This document shows, piece by piece, positions 37,941 to 49,100 of a stretch of 49,523 nt of DNA (positions are counted from its first letter, which is position 1; each line of letters begins with the position of its first letter). Below the pieces are notes generated by a model. The model did not search any database, was not told where the DNA came from, and saw only the letters and a program-made list of their open reading frames with translations. The DNA is from Myxococcales bacterium. GTDB taxonomy: Bacteria; Myxococcota_A; Bradymonadia; UBA7976; UBA1532. The stretch lies in NCBI GenBank assembly GCA_947488215.1, contig CANLBD010000002.1:1-49523 (forward strand). The letters run 5' to 3'. The position numbers and the translations under genes are program-made.

Positions 37941-40900
37941 TCAGGGCGCCTGAACGTCCCACACGTTGACGAGCGGCCCGAACTCCTCGCAGCGCCCGTT
38001 CGCGCCGTCGCGCGCGACGTCCGTCGGGCGCACCCACAGCGAGTAATCGATGCGCTTGTCGCCGTCGTTGATGGTGACGTCTCCCGAGACCAGCACGACC
38101 ACGCTCGCGTCGGTCGCGCCGCCTCGAATGACCATGCACTCCGAGTTCGCCTGCCGGTTCGGATCGGGGTTCTCTTGTAAGTCGACGGCGATGCCCTCGT
38201 CGTCCAAGAGCAGGTACGACAGCAGGGCGGAGCCGTCCGTGAAGCGCGAGTAGCTGAGGTGCACCGTGCGGTCCTCGCCGGCGGGCACCAGCAGCCGGTA
38301 GTTGTCACCGAGGCCGAGGCTGCGCTCGTCGTTCATGTTCGCGCGGTCGGCGCAGAGCCAGCCGTCGCAGACCGCCGCTTCGCCCGCACCCAAGTCGGTC
38401 GCGCTCGCCACGTCGTCGTTGTCGCCGAGCTGCTCACGCCAGTCGGGCGCGCAGGTGTCACCGGGCGGCGTCACGCTGATGGCCAGATTGTAGCTGTTCT
38501 CTTGGGATGCGTCCGCGCCGGAGACCAGGACGTAGTAGTCACCTGCGTCGACGATGTCCTTTTGCACGTCGAGCGCCTCGGGAGAGCCGTTGTGCGCGCT
38601 GAGCTGGGTCGCGATGCGGCACCGCGACGCGATGCAGTAGCCCTCGTTGTCCTCGAGGACCCGGTTGTTGTTGGCATCGCAGTCGTTGTCGGTACGGCAG
38701 CCGCAGAAGCGCTGCGCGCCCTGCAGGCAGACGCCCGGCGCGCCTGCACGGCGGCACGCGAGGTCGTCTTGGCAAGCGACGTCGTCGGCCGCGTTCGTCA
38801 CCGAGGTGTAGAGGCGCAGGTCAAGGTTGCCCGCGGCCGGTGCGAAGGCGTTCGTCGAGACGCAGATGCGAGAGCGCGGCTCTTGTACCGAGAAGCGGTA
38901 CCAATCCTTGTCGCCCACGTTGTCAGGCACATTGCAGACGAGGCCGTTGTCGTACTCGAAGCGGGTGTTCGCACCGGGGAGCGCATCGAGGGCCGTCGCC
39001 GAGGTCGCGGCGTCGTTGCGCAGCGCGCCCGGGCCCACTTCGGCGCGGTCGGCGCCGCACATCGCGCTCGGGTCGATGCGGATGGTCAAGCGGTAGGGGT
39101 CTGCCGAGCCCGCGCCGACAGCGCGGACGCGCACGAAGTAATCGCCTGGCTGAGCGCCGTTGAACACCGCCGGTTCGGCGCTCCCGGCCGCGCCCATGAG
39201 GCCGCCCGTACCCCGCACGTTGCCGTCCACTGCACCGATGATCTCGACGACGGCCGTGCCCGCGAGGGCATCGCTCGTTGCTGTGATCTGGATCTGGTCG
39301 CCGTCGTCAGCACGGAAGCGGTAGAGGTCGGTTTCCTGGGCGCACAGCGCGAGATCAAGCGGGATGGCGAGCTCCGCGCCTCGGCGCAGGCGGCCGTTCA
39401 TCGTCACGCCCGGGAGCGCGTCGAGGTTCGCGTTCGCGCCGACGGCGTTGATGACGTCGTTCGGCTCGGCCGCGTCCTCTCGGCACGCCTGACCCGGCTG
39501 CAGCAGGCGCACGCACAGGTCGTAGTTGTCGATCACGACGTTGTCCGTCTCGCCCCGCAGGCGAATGAGCCACGGCTCGTCCGACAGACCGACCGTGTCG
39601 CGCGGCACATCAATCTCGTAGAGCGTGCGACCCTGCGGCGTCACCATGCCCGCGGCGGTCGCGTAGTTGGGGTTCGCGAGGCCGTTCCGTGTACGCGACG
39701 CTTGGTAGGTCTCCACGACGGCGTCCCCGTTCACGAGGCCGTCGACCGAGAGCTGGAGCGAGAAGCCGGCGTTCACGCTCGAACCCGGGAAGCTGAACCA
39801 GTCTTCGTCGCCGTTGCAGGCGCTGCCGTTGAAGCAGAAGAGCTCGTCCCCCACGCCGTCCCAGTTGATGGGCTGCGCGTTGTCCTGGTTGTTGAAGCCG
39901 CCGCCGTTGTTCGCCTCCTCCGAAAGGTCGGGGAAGCAGGCGTCGTTGATGGCGTCGATCACAACGACGCGCAGCGTGTACGACTGCGACACGGCATCGT
40001 CCGACGAGACCTCGACGAAGTAGTCGTCCGGAACGCGGAAACCCATGCCTGCAGCGGGGTACTGAATCCGCTTCGGGGACCCCAGGTCATTCAGCGCTGC
40101 CAGCTCGGTCACCTCGTCGCGGTCGATCAGGCGCAGACGCATATCGCCGACGCCGGCGTCGAACTCGAGCGTGACCTGCACCCGATACCCCTGAAGCATC
40201 GGGATCGCGTACACATCGGGGTTGCCGCCGCACAGGAGCGCGCCGCGCACCTCGGCGCGATTGTTGACGAGCTGGAGCGCAGTCGCGGTCGCAGGGCTGT
40301 CGTTCGGTGGGTCGGTCTCATCGTCGCGGCAGCCCACGACGCAGCGTCCGCCGTCCGCTGCTGGCGCGCAGAACTCATCGAGTGTGCAGTCGTCGCTCGA
40401 CCCGCAGAAGTCGCGGCAGTAGAAGCCCACCGGGTCGCAGTACGCGCCGTTCGGGCAGCTTGCGTCCGCCTCACAGCCAGACACGCAGTCGCGCTGGTTG
40501 TTGCAGACCTCGCCCGCGCCGCAAGAGCTCGGATCTTGGCGGCAGCCCTCCGAGCAGACGCCCGCGGCGGTGTCGCAGAAGCGGCCTTCGGGGCACTCAG
40601 CGTCCGTCTGACACGCCTGGCCGGCCGCGCACTGACGTGTGGCCGGGTCGCAGACCTGGCCCGCAGGGCAGGCGTTCGGATCGTCTGTGCGGCAGCCCAG
40701 CGCGCACAGGCCGAGGTCGCTGCAGAAACGGTCGCCCTCGCAGTTTGCGTCAGACTCGCAGCGCGGCCCGCAGGGGTTGGGCTCGCAGCTTGTCAAGCTG
40801 TCGATCGCGACCCCTTCGCCGCAGGCTGCAGCGTCCTGCACGACGCCGCAGGTCGTCAGCTGGTCGCCCGAGCAGCACACGACAGCGGCGACGCATGCGC

Positions 40901-41360
40901 GAGTCGCGGCGTCGCACACTTGTCCCGCGTCGCAGGAGTTTGGTTCGGTCCGGCAGCCTTCGACGCACGCCTTGGCGCCCACATCGCAGTACTGCCCGTC
41001 GGGGCAGCCAATGTCCGCTGAGCAGCCGCCGCACAGCCGCGTCGAAGCGTCGCACAGTTGGCCCTCGGGGCAGCTCGCGTCGTCGCGACAGCCTCGGGTA
41101 CAGGTGCCCGTCAGGTCGTTCTCATCCGCGCGGGCGCAGTACTCGTTCGGCGCGCAGACGGCGTCCTCGGTGCACTCGACGGTCGGCATCGTGCCGCCCG
41201 TCGGGCCCATATCGCCCATGTCGGCCTCTTCGCACCCGAACAGCCCGCAGCTCGCGTCGGGTGTCTGCGTGAGGCGCCTGCCGCCGCTGCTGTCGGAGCA
41301 CGCTGCGCTGGCCACTGCGAGCGCGAGGAGGCCGAGTCGCTTCAAGTTCAACATCGCCAT
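37941..41360 (-). CDS. Large Cys-rich lipoprotein: tandem EGF/Dickkopf-like repeats followed by beta-domain (PPC-like) repeats
   Basis: MAMLNLKRLGLLALAVASAACSDSS lipobox; about 8 units of 'C..D..CPEGxxCDxxTxxC..GC'; later repeated 'DWYRFS'/'GDYYVLVSG' units. ATG 41360. Confidence 0.85.
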   Translation of the reverse strand: MAMLNLKRLGLLALAVASAACSDSSGGRRLTQTPDASCGLFGCEEADMGDMGPTGGTMPTVECTEDAVCAPNEYCARADENDLTGTCTRGCRDDASCPEGQLCDASTRLCGGCSADIGCPDGQYCDVGAKACVEGCRTEPNSCDAGQVCDAATRACVAAVVCCSGDQLTTCGVVQDAAACGEGVAIDSLTSCEPNPCGPRCESDANCEGDRFCSDLGLCALGCRTDDPNACPAGQVCDPATRQCAAGQACQTDAECPEGRFCDTAAGVCSEGCRQDPSSCGAGEVCNNQRDCVSGCEADASCPNGAYCDPVGFYCRDFCGSSDDCTLDEFCAPAADGGRCVVGCRDDETDPPNDSPATATALQLVNNRAEVRGALLCGGNPDVYAIPMLQGYRVQVTLEFDAGVGDMRLRLIDRDEVTELAALNDLGSPKRIQYPAAGMGFRVPDDYFVEVSSDDAVSQSYTLRVVVIDAINDACFPDLSEEANNGGGFNNQDNAQPINWDGVGDELFCFNGSACNGDEDWFSFPGSSVNAGFSLQLSVDGLVNGDAVVETYQASRTRNGLANPNYATAAGMVTPQGRTLYEIDVPRDTVGLSDEPWLIRLRGETDNVVIDNYDLCVRLLQPGQACREDAAEPNDVINAVGANANLDALPGVTMNGRLRRGAELAIPLDLALCAQETDLYRFRADDGDQIQITATSDALAGTAVVEIIGAVDGNVRGTGGLMGAAGSAEPAVFNGAQPGDYFVRVRAVGAGSADPYRLTIRIDPSAMCGADRAEVGPGALRNDAATSATALDALPGANTRFEYDNGLVCNVPDNVGDKDWYRFSVQEPRSRICVSTNAFAPAAGNLDLRLYTSVTNAADDVACQDDLACRRAGAPGVCLQGAQRFCGCRTDNDCDANNNRVLEDNEGYCIASRCRIATQLSAHNGSPEALDVQKDIVDAGDYYVLVSGADASQENSYNLAISVTPPGDTCAPDWREQLGDNDDVASATDLGAGEAAVCDGWLCADRANMNDERSLGLGDNYRLLVPAGEDRTVHLSYSRFTDGSALLSYLLLDDEGIAVDLQENPDPNRQANSECMVIRGGATDASVVVLVSGDVTINDGDKRIDYSLWVRPTDVARDGANGRCEEFGPLVNVWDVQAP

Positions 41361-41391
41361 GTTTTCCCCCAAGTTTGACTGATTGGCGCGC

Positions 41392-44300
41392 TCAGCGTCG
41401 CGAAACGAACGCAAGCAGAGCGCGTGAGCGCCGCGCGTTCGCGAACAGGAGCTCACTGAGAGATTCGTCGACATGCCGCAGCGCATTCCCCGACGAAACG
41501 AGCAGGCCACCCGTCGGATAGACGTCCGTGGGAACGGGCGCGATGGCTGAGCCGGTGACATCGCCGTCCACGGTGGCCGAGTCTCCTGCGTCGCCCGACC
41601 AAGCGGCCACGCCCACCGAGGTCGCTGCCCACACACCATTCCCGGTCGCGGCCAGGCCCAGAGCGGGGAAGTCGAGCGGCGCGCCGCTGATCAACGCTGC
41701 AGCGGCGTCCGCCTCGAAGTCGCCCGCGTCGAAGGCGAGCACGCGGCGCGCCTTCGCGTCTGCGACGAACACGCGGTCGCTTGACGGGTCGGCGACCACA
41801 TGGGTGAAGACCCCGCCGATGCGACGCTGCGCTCGAAGCGCAGGCTGTCCGCGCTCCGCTGCGGCGACATCGATGACGCGGACCTCGCCGCCCTGAGTGA
41901 CCACGACGAGCCGGTCACCGGCGAGGCCGAAGTCTCCGGCGGGCAGATAGGCCAGCCCTGTCGCACGGCCCATCGCGCCGAGCGGCACTGTGCGCAGTGC
42001 CTTGAGGCGCTCAGCGTCGATGACGGTCACCGAGTCGCTGTCGGCGTTCAGCGCCCAAGCGCGCGACGTCCCGTTGGAGGTCGTGCCTGCGGCGACGTCG
42101 AGACAGCCTAAGCCGGTCCGGATCAGGCGGTCGTAAGACGCCGAGAGCTCGGGGCGGGCAAGGTCGATCACGGCCACGCCGCCGCTGCCGGGCGATGCGG
42201 CAAACACGAAGCGACCGCTCGGATCGGCTGCGAGCCCGCCGACACCGTTCGCCAGTCGGACCTCGTCACGCGGCCGGAACGTCAGGCGCCGGTCATTCGG
42301 GTCGCGACCGTATTCGACGACCCGCAGACGGCCTTCGCCGTCGACGACGCTCGCCGCGACCGCGAAAGGCGTGCCCGCGTCCTCGACGCTGAGCGTGAAG
42401 CTGCGCTCGCGGATGAGGCCGGAGGGCGCGATGACGCGCAGGCGGACCGTGAACTCGCCCGCATCGACGAAGGAGGGTGTCCACTGGATGCGCGCTGTTC
42501 GTCGACCCTCGGGTCCAGCGGGCTCGGTCAGTGTGAATCGAGCGCCCTCGGGGAGCGCGGGCGCCGGGACCTGAACGGGGCCGTCGAACGAGGCGTCGTC
42601 CTGCTGAGCGGCGAAGGCGACCACGTCGATGCTCAGCGCCTCGCCCTCGACGCCCTCGTAGCGGTTCTCAGCGGTCACGCGGGGGAGGGCGCGCGTGACG
42701 TCGACGTTGACCTCCGCCTCGTCCATACCGCCGTCGCCGTCGTCGACCGAGACGCGGATGCGGAAGCGCTGGATACGATCATAGGTGTGCCGAACCACCG
42801 CGCCGCTCAGCACGGTGCCGTCGCCCATGTCCCACGTGATGGTGGGTACGTCGTCCTCGACGTCCACGACGCGGGCCGTGAACGTCTGCTCAACGCCGAT
42901 CTCCAAGCTGCCCTCGGGCAGCGCGATCTCGAGTTGCGGTGCGGCGTTCACGATTTCGACGGTGAACTCTGCGGAGTCTTCGCTGCCGTCCTCGTCTTCG
43001 ACCGTCAGACGCACCAGGAAGGTGCCGTTGTCCGGCCAGGCGTAGTCCAGCGTCGCGAGCCCCGGGCCCTCTCGGACGACGCCGTTCCCCAAGTCCCAGC
43101 GGTAAGTCGTGATGGGGTCTGAAGGCGCCCCCGAGGTGCTCGTCGTCGCGTCGAGGCGCAGCGGCACGCCCTCGACGCCGGTGTTGGTGCCCGGCGGAAA
43201 GAGCACCGCAAAGTCAGCCGCGGGCGAGACGTCGAAGATCGTCACGTTCTTCGTCCCAGGGCGCTCATCGTCCTCGTCTACGGCCGTCAGCGTGACCACG
43301 ACAGCGCCGTCCCGCTCGAAGACGTGCGTCACGTCGCGCTCGTCCGGGCGCTTGTTCACGACCGGTGTGCCATCGCCGAAGCTCCAGCGGAGCGCCCGCA
43401 AAGGGTCTCCGGGTCCGCCTTCGCGGGTGTTGCCCGCCGAGAAGACCAGCGCCTGCCCTTCGACACCCAGTGCAGGGCCGACGACCTCGACGATCGGGTC
43501 GAGGTCTGCGACGACGACCTGCACGGACGCTTCGTCCGTCGAGCCGTTCACGTCCGTGACGGTGACCCGCGTCGTGTAGGTCCCATTGTTCGCATACGTG
43601 TGCGTGGGGCTGCGCTCCACGGGCCCCTCGAGGATCGGCGAGCCGTCCCCAAAGTCCCACGCGAAGCTCACGATGGGGTCGTTCCCACCCGGCGACGCCG
43701 TCACGGCGAAGGCCGTCGGCTGCCCCTCGACTTGGCGCGCGGCGTCGAACACCACGAGGTCGCTGATCGACGGTGGGACGTCGCGTACGACGAGGTCCAC
43801 CGACGCCGAGCAGGTCGAGTCGAGGTCACGCGCCACCAGCGTCACACGATAGGGCCCTGGGGCGTCGAAGACGTAGAGGGCGAAGTCTTGGCCGAAGATG
43901 GACTGGTCGGGCTCTACGCCGGGGCCGGGGAGGTTCTCGAAGTACCAATCAAAGGCGATGATCGGGTCGCTCGGGTGCCCCGCGACCGTGCCTGCGGCGT
44001 CGAAGGTGATCGCCTGACCTTGGTCGACCTCAAGGGCATCCGTGGTGAGGAAGCATGTCGGGTTGACGTCGGTCACGCGGATCACGGCTGAGGCCTCGGC
44101 CGTCGCGCCGTTCCCGGCGGTGACACGCAGGCGGATCGTAAAGACGCCGTCGCCGCGATTCGCCTCGAAGGTCGTCGTCGACTGGGTGCCTTCGCGGGCA
44201 TCGAAGAAGCCGTCGCCGTTCGTGTCCCACTCGTAGCGGACGATGCCGCCGATCTGCGCCGGAGCGTTGCTCCCGCGCGCGTCGAGGACAACCGACCCAC

Positions 44301-45255
44301 CCTGAGCAACCTGCGCGGGCGCAACGAGGACGGCCTCGGGTCGCTGCAGGATCGTAAACCGGCGCGTCGCGCTGACTTGAGCCCCGCCGCACACTGCGGT
44401 GGTCACGCTGAGCGTGTAGTCGCCCGGCTCATCGATGAGGGACCCGGGGATAAAGACGACCTCGGGCTCATTCCCGCGACGCAGGGTCGCGTTGCGGTAG
44501 TCGAGGCAGTCTTGACCCGCGGTGAGGCTGTAGGTCGGGTTCGCAGAGGGCACCGCGTCGCCCTCGGAGACCCCGTCGATGGCGATGACGACGGTCGGAT
44601 CGGCCGGGAATTGTCGCGTTGTGAGCACGACCTCCTGCGCGTTGCCGCAGTTGTCGGCAACCGTATAGATGCGCCGGACGCTGCACCCGTTCGTCACGGT
44701 CCGCAGCTCAATCGACGGCGCAGGGTCCTGAGCGTCCGTCAGGTTGTAGTTCAGCGGAGGCGGGACCATGTTGCAGACGTTGCCGTTCGGCAGGTCACCC
44801 ACCGGCCGCATCGTCGGCGCTGCGCGGTCAAGGCGGAACGACACCACGTCTGACGCGGCGGTCTCGTCCGCGACCTGTCCTTGGACCGTCAGCGTGCGAG
44901 CTGCGCCATCCTGAATCGCGAGCAGGCTGTAAAGATCCGTCTCCTCGGCGACCCCTTCGGCGGCGGGCGTATAGACCGCCACGAACTGCGGGTTCCCGTC
45001 GACCAAGAACGTGAGCGCGATGGGGTCGGGGACTCCGTTGCCGTTGTTCTCTGAGAGGCGAATCCGCGTCGATACGGGCCTCTGCGGCTGCGCGGCTTCG
45101 CCGCCCAGGATGCCTCCGAGGAAGGTCTCGCCGCCGTTGTTCACGCAGGCGCCTGCCGTCGGCGAGAGGATATCGAGGGAGACGACCGCAGGGCCGTTGG
45201 CGAGTGCCAACGACGGCGCGAGGAGACAGGCGGCCAACATCGACGTGCGGAGCAT
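41392..45255 (-). CDS. Giant secreted PKD-domain protein with C-terminal beta-propeller-like region
   Basis: Signal MLRTSMLAACLLAPSLALA; repeated 'YRWDLGNG', 'FAWDFGDGSPI', 'LRWSFGDGTPV', 'ITWDMGDGTV' PKD motifs; C-terminal repeats 'VIDLARPEL', 'VIDAERLKALRTV', 'VIDVAAAER', 'VFVADAKARRVLAFD'. Confidence 0.88.
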   Translation of the reverse strand: MLRTSMLAACLLAPSLALANGPAVVSLDILSPTAGACVNNGGETFLGGILGGEAAQPQRPVSTRIRLSENNGNGVPDPIALTFLVDGNPQFVAVYTPAAEGVAEETDLYSLLAIQDGAARTLTVQGQVADETAASDVVSFRLDRAAPTMRPVGDLPNGNVCNMVPPPLNYNLTDAQDPAPSIELRTVTNGCSVRRIYTVADNCGNAQEVVLTTRQFPADPTVVIAIDGVSEGDAVPSANPTYSLTAGQDCLDYRNATLRRGNEPEVVFIPGSLIDEPGDYTLSVTTAVCGGAQVSATRRFTILQRPEAVLVAPAQVAQGGSVVLDARGSNAPAQIGGIVRYEWDTNGDGFFDAREGTQSTTTFEANRGDGVFTIRLRVTAGNGATAEASAVIRVTDVNPTCFLTTDALEVDQGQAITFDAAGTVAGHPSDPIIAFDWYFENLPGPGVEPDQSIFGQDFALYVFDAPGPYRVTLVARDLDSTCSASVDLVVRDVPPSISDLVVFDAARQVEGQPTAFAVTASPGGNDPIVSFAWDFGDGSPILEGPVERSPTHTYANNGTYTTRVTVTDVNGSTDEASVQVVVADLDPIVEVVGPALGVEGQALVFSAGNTREGGPGDPLRALRWSFGDGTPVVNKRPDERDVTHVFERDGAVVVTLTAVDEDDERPGTKNVTIFDVSPAADFAVLFPPGTNTGVEGVPLRLDATTSTSGAPSDPITTYRWDLGNGVVREGPGLATLDYAWPDNGTFLVRLTVEDEDGSEDSAEFTVEIVNAAPQLEIALPEGSLEIGVEQTFTARVVDVEDDVPTITWDMGDGTVLSGAVVRHTYDRIQRFRIRVSVDDGDGGMDEAEVNVDVTRALPRVTAENRYEGVEGEALSIDVVAFAAQQDDASFDGPVQVPAPALPEGARFTLTEPAGPEGRRTARIQWTPSFVDAGEFTVRLRVIAPSGLIRERSFTLSVEDAGTPFAVAASVVDGEGRLRVVEYGRDPNDRRLTFRPRDEVRLANGVGGLAADPSGRFVFAASPGSGGVAVIDLARPELSASYDRLIRTGLGCLDVAAGTTSNGTSRAWALNADSDSVTVIDAERLKALRTVPLGAMGRATGLAYLPAGDFGLAGDRLVVVTQGGEVRVIDVAAAERGQPALRAQRRIGGVFTHVVADPSSDRVFVADAKARRVLAFDAGDFEADAAAALISGAPLDFPALGLAATGNGVWAATSVGVAAWSGDAGDSATVDGDVTGSAIAPVPTDVYPTGGLLVSSGNALRHVDESLSELLFANARRSRALLAFVSRR

Positions 45256-45456
45256 GGGGCACCCTTGAACCGTGAGGCTGTCGAGAGCAGATCGCGACGC
45301 GACTCTGAGCGCCGACAGACTAACCCTGAACACTGGAATGATCCAAGTGACGCGACGGCACGTAGAGGGTGTTTCATGGTCGCCGTTTGCGCGTGCGGTC
45401 GATGCGCTGCTATGTGGCTCAGTGGTGCGTTCTCAGGGTTTCCGAAGGAGGCAAGC

Positions 45457-46080
45457 GTGAAAAATGCTGTGGTTGGGGGCGTCGCGGTCGTCGCCGTGGC
45501 GCTGGGGTTGTGGGTCTGGAGCGAGTCGAACCGCTCGACGCCGAAGAGCAACGGCCCCGCGCCGGAGAGCGATGCGCCACGCGCCGTCGAGGCGCTGCCC
45601 GCCTTTGACGCGGGCGTCGCCGCTGTCGACGCGGGTCTGCAGCCCGACGCCGCGCTGACGGCCGAGCGTGTGCGTGAGGCGGGCCTCTTTGGTCGGCCCG
45701 CGACCTGGGTCGATGGTCAATTCCTCAACGGTTCGGGGAGCTGGAAGAAGGTCGCGGACGCGGCCTCGCCGACGTTCACGAACGAGCGCGGCGTCGTCGC
45801 GCGTGTCGTTGTAGAGGGTGACAAGGTGGTCGGCGCCCGGATCGAGTTCCCCAAGACGGCAGCGACCGCGGACGTTCAGACGTTGTCGCCTCAGCTCGTC
45901 GGGTTCCGAACGGCGCTCGACCCGCAGGGCTACCAGATGGCCGACCAGAAGCTCGGCACGCAGAGGTCGGGCGAGTTCACCACGGCCGAGGGGCGCAAGG
46001 TGTACTGGAAGGGCGAGGTCTTCAACGCGACCCCGCCCGCGCGACCCATCTGGATGGAGTATCGACTCTCACCGTTCTGA
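45457..46080 (+). CDS. Small membrane-anchored/secreted protein of unknown function
   Basis: GTG 45457 with SD AAGGAGG; N-terminal hydrophobic VKNAVVGGVAVVAVALGLWVWSESN. Confidence 0.72.
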   Translation: MKNAVVGGVAVVAVALGLWVWSESNRSTPKSNGPAPESDAPRAVEALPAFDAGVAAVDAGLQPDAALTAERVREAGLFGRPATWVDGQFLNGSGSWKKVADAASPTFTNERGVVARVVVEGDKVVGARIEFPKTAATADVQTLSPQLVGFRTALDPQGYQMADQKLGTQRSGEFTTAEGRKVYWKGEVFNATPPARPIWMEYRLSPF

Positions 46081-46111
46081 CCCGGCGGCGCGCACGGGCG
46101 CCGCGGGGTCA
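46078..46111. terminator. Strong hairpin at 45457/46134 convergent junction
   Basis: TGACCCgGCGGCGC-gcacgg-GCGCCGCgGGGTCA, 13 bp with one mismatch; starts with the plus-strand stop codon. Confidence 0.6.
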
Positions 46112-46133
46112 GCGCGGGGATTCGGCCAGGACG

Positions 46134-49100
46134 TCAGGGCGCCGGCTGCGCCTCGGGGCAGACCGCCGGCCACGGCTGCGGCGCGACGCCTTCGCGCGCG
46201 ACGAAGCACGTGTTGTAGGTCCGCACGATCAGGCAGCGCTGTTCGTCGTTCGTGTAGTACTGCAGCGCCGCGTCGACCTGCGTGTTATCGACGAGCGCGA
46301 GGCCCGCGCGCTGCGAGGTCCGCGCGTTTCGTGCGACCGCCGAGAACTGACCGCAGACGAACTCGACGCGGAGCAGCGAGATCTCGATGCGGAACTTCAC
46401 GGCGAGCATGAGACAGGCCTGAATGTTGCGGATGTAGACGCCCTCACCGGCCGCCTCGTAGAGGTCGTCGATCAAGTCCATCAGCAGCAGCTCGTTCTGG
46501 AGTGCCTGCTCATCGGTGATGCACTGGCCGGCATCGCACACGATCGCGATCGGCAGGCGCACCAAGTCCTGAATGCGCCCGAGTGTGTCGAGCGTGTCGA
46601 GCACCTGAGCGTGACCGGGACCGAGGTCGCCGGGCGCGCCGGAGTCGACATACGTCTGCAGCTCGGTACGGAGCTCGCCGAGCGCCGTGATCAGGTTCGT
46701 GTTGACCGCGTTCGCGTTCGCGACGCGGCGGACCGGGTCGGCGTTCGCACCCACCGGCTCCTGCACCGCGAACTTGTCGAAGCGGTTGCAGGGGTCGATC
46801 GCGTCTCGCAGGTAGAAGTACGCCTCATACCCTGCGCCGAAGAGGTCGCGCACAAGCTGAGCGCCCGCCGCCCCCGAAACATCTCGGCGGAAGTTCGGGT
46901 CGTCATAAATGGCCCGCAGATCCGCCAAGTAGCTGTCTGCGCGGACCACGGAGGGGTGGTCAGCGGGCACGGGGGCTCGGTTCTGCTCACCCGTCACGAC
47001 AGACGTTCGGAGCGCGGTGAGGTCGCGGAGCAGCGTGCGAGAGATAGCCCAGAGCAGGTTGCCGTAGTCACCTCCGGCCTCCTGCGAGCGCTTCACGTCG
47101 AACGTGATCGAGTCCCAGGCCACCCACGAATCACCGCGGCGGCCGTAACGCTCGGCCCACAGGCCACCGTCCTCAATCGTCGCCTGCGTGTTCAGGACGC
47201 GCCCCTTCGCGACGAGCGAGGCGTTGGGGTCGTTCCGCACCGCGGCGATGCGCGCATCGGCCACCTGCATCAGCTCCGCGAACGTGATCTCCCGCACGCG
47301 CAGGTTGATGCGCTGCGTCGTCGACGAGTCCCGGTCGTACACTGTGACGGTGACCGGGTAGTTGCCGGCGTCTTCGAAGATCCAGGTCGTCGATTCACCC
47401 GCGCGGTCCGGCTGGCCGTCGCCCGTAAAGTCCCACTCGATGCGGGTAATCGGGTCGCCGGGGGCACCCTGCGTGGCGTCGATGCTGAACCGCATGTCGG
47501 CGATCTCATACGCAGGGTCCGGCGGCGTCACCGCGTTGATGATCGGGTCGACGTCGCGCACGGTCACCGTGGTGACGACGCTCGCGTTGTTGTCCTCGTC
47601 CTGCACCGTGAGGCGCACGTTGTAGAGGCCGTCATTGAGCCATGTGTGCGTCACGGAGTTGGCCGCGGGCGCGACGACGACGCCGTTGGGCGTCCCGTCG
47701 TTGAAGTCCCACGTGTAGCGGGTGATCGCGTCGGCGGGGCTGAGCGAGCGGCTCGCCGCTCCGTCCAGCGTCAACGCGACGCCCTGCGGCACGACATAAG
47801 GGCCAGCCGCGCTCGCGATGGGCGTGATGTCCCGCACGGTGACCTGGAAGAGCTGGTCAGCGGAGCTCCCGAGCGAGTCCGTCGCGCGCAGTGTGCCCGT
47901 GAAGACGCCGTTCGCGTCCGTAGGGAAGGTGGCCAGCGGCGACGCGGAGGCGCCCATGGGGGCGTTGCTCGTGAAGTCGAAGGTCCCGTCGTTCGTGAAG
48001 TCCCACTCGTAGCGCACGATGCGGTCAATGGCCTCGGGCGCAGAGGACTCCGAAGCGTCCAGTTGGAGACCGCTGCCCTCGTCCACGATGTAGCTTGGGC
48101 GACCGACCGGTCCTGCGGGGTCCACGTTCGGGTGCCCCGCGATCTGCGCATCGGGCACGGGCGAACGGTTGACCGCGAAGTTCAGCAGCTGGTGACGCGG
48201 CGTGCCGGAGCAGTTCGTAATGGTCAGGTCGAGCGTGTAGGTGCCCGGCAGGTCGACGACCGAGTTCGCGACATAGTTGTTCGCCGCACCGCCGTTGTGC
48301 GCGAGCGTGGCCATGATGCTGTTCACGCAGTCTGCGGGGCCAACGACCATCCACGTCAGGCGCGTCGACTGCACGAGCTGACCCTCGGTCGCGCCGTTCA
48401 CAGTGACCTCGACCGGCTCGGCGACGCGCACGTTGCGCACCGCAGAACCGACGTTGCCGCACTTGTCCGTCGCCGTGACCGTGTACGTATCGCGGCAGCC
48501 GAGCTCAACCCGCGACTGCTCGACGCGGGGACTCGGATCGCCCGCATCCTGCACGCGCGGCTGCAAGTCGACGTTGGCGGCCTGGTTTGCCGGCAAGCAG
48601 ATGTTCTCGCTGATGAGCATGTTCCCGAAAGACACGGCGGGCGCCGTGCGGTCGAAGGTGATCGGGCCACCCGCGTTCACCGTCACTACGCCGCCTTGGT
48701 TGTCGTCGAACCGCACCTCGAGCGCGACGCCGCCCTCGGGGACGAGCGCGGGGTTCGCGATGCGGATTGTGCCGTTGACAGGCGTTCCGTTCGCGTTCGT
48801 CGCGACGTTGTTCTGGCGAGCGACCTCGACGCCACCCGCGAGTACGATGACTGTGACGGGATCACCCTCGGGGTCCGCGACGGAGTAAGCGACGTCGAAC
48901 GGCGCCGCACCGATGCAGACGGTCGGGTCGTCCGAGCGCGGCGAACGAATCTCGCCGACCGGCGGCGCCTCGAGCTGCACCCGGATGGTCGCCTGCGCGG
49001 GCTGGCTGCACAGGCGGGGGTTGCCCGAGTCGCACACGACCAAGTTGACGAGGAAGTCCTGGCCGATCTGCCAAGCGACGTTGCTGTAACCCGCGACAGT

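Noticed and set aside
38259-41021. 920-aa plus-strand ORF
   Set aside because: Antisense to the Cys-rich lipoprotein, which has signal peptide, lipobox and repeated Cys motifs. The plus-strand product is low-complexity Val/Ala/Arg, typical of GC-rich antisense frames.
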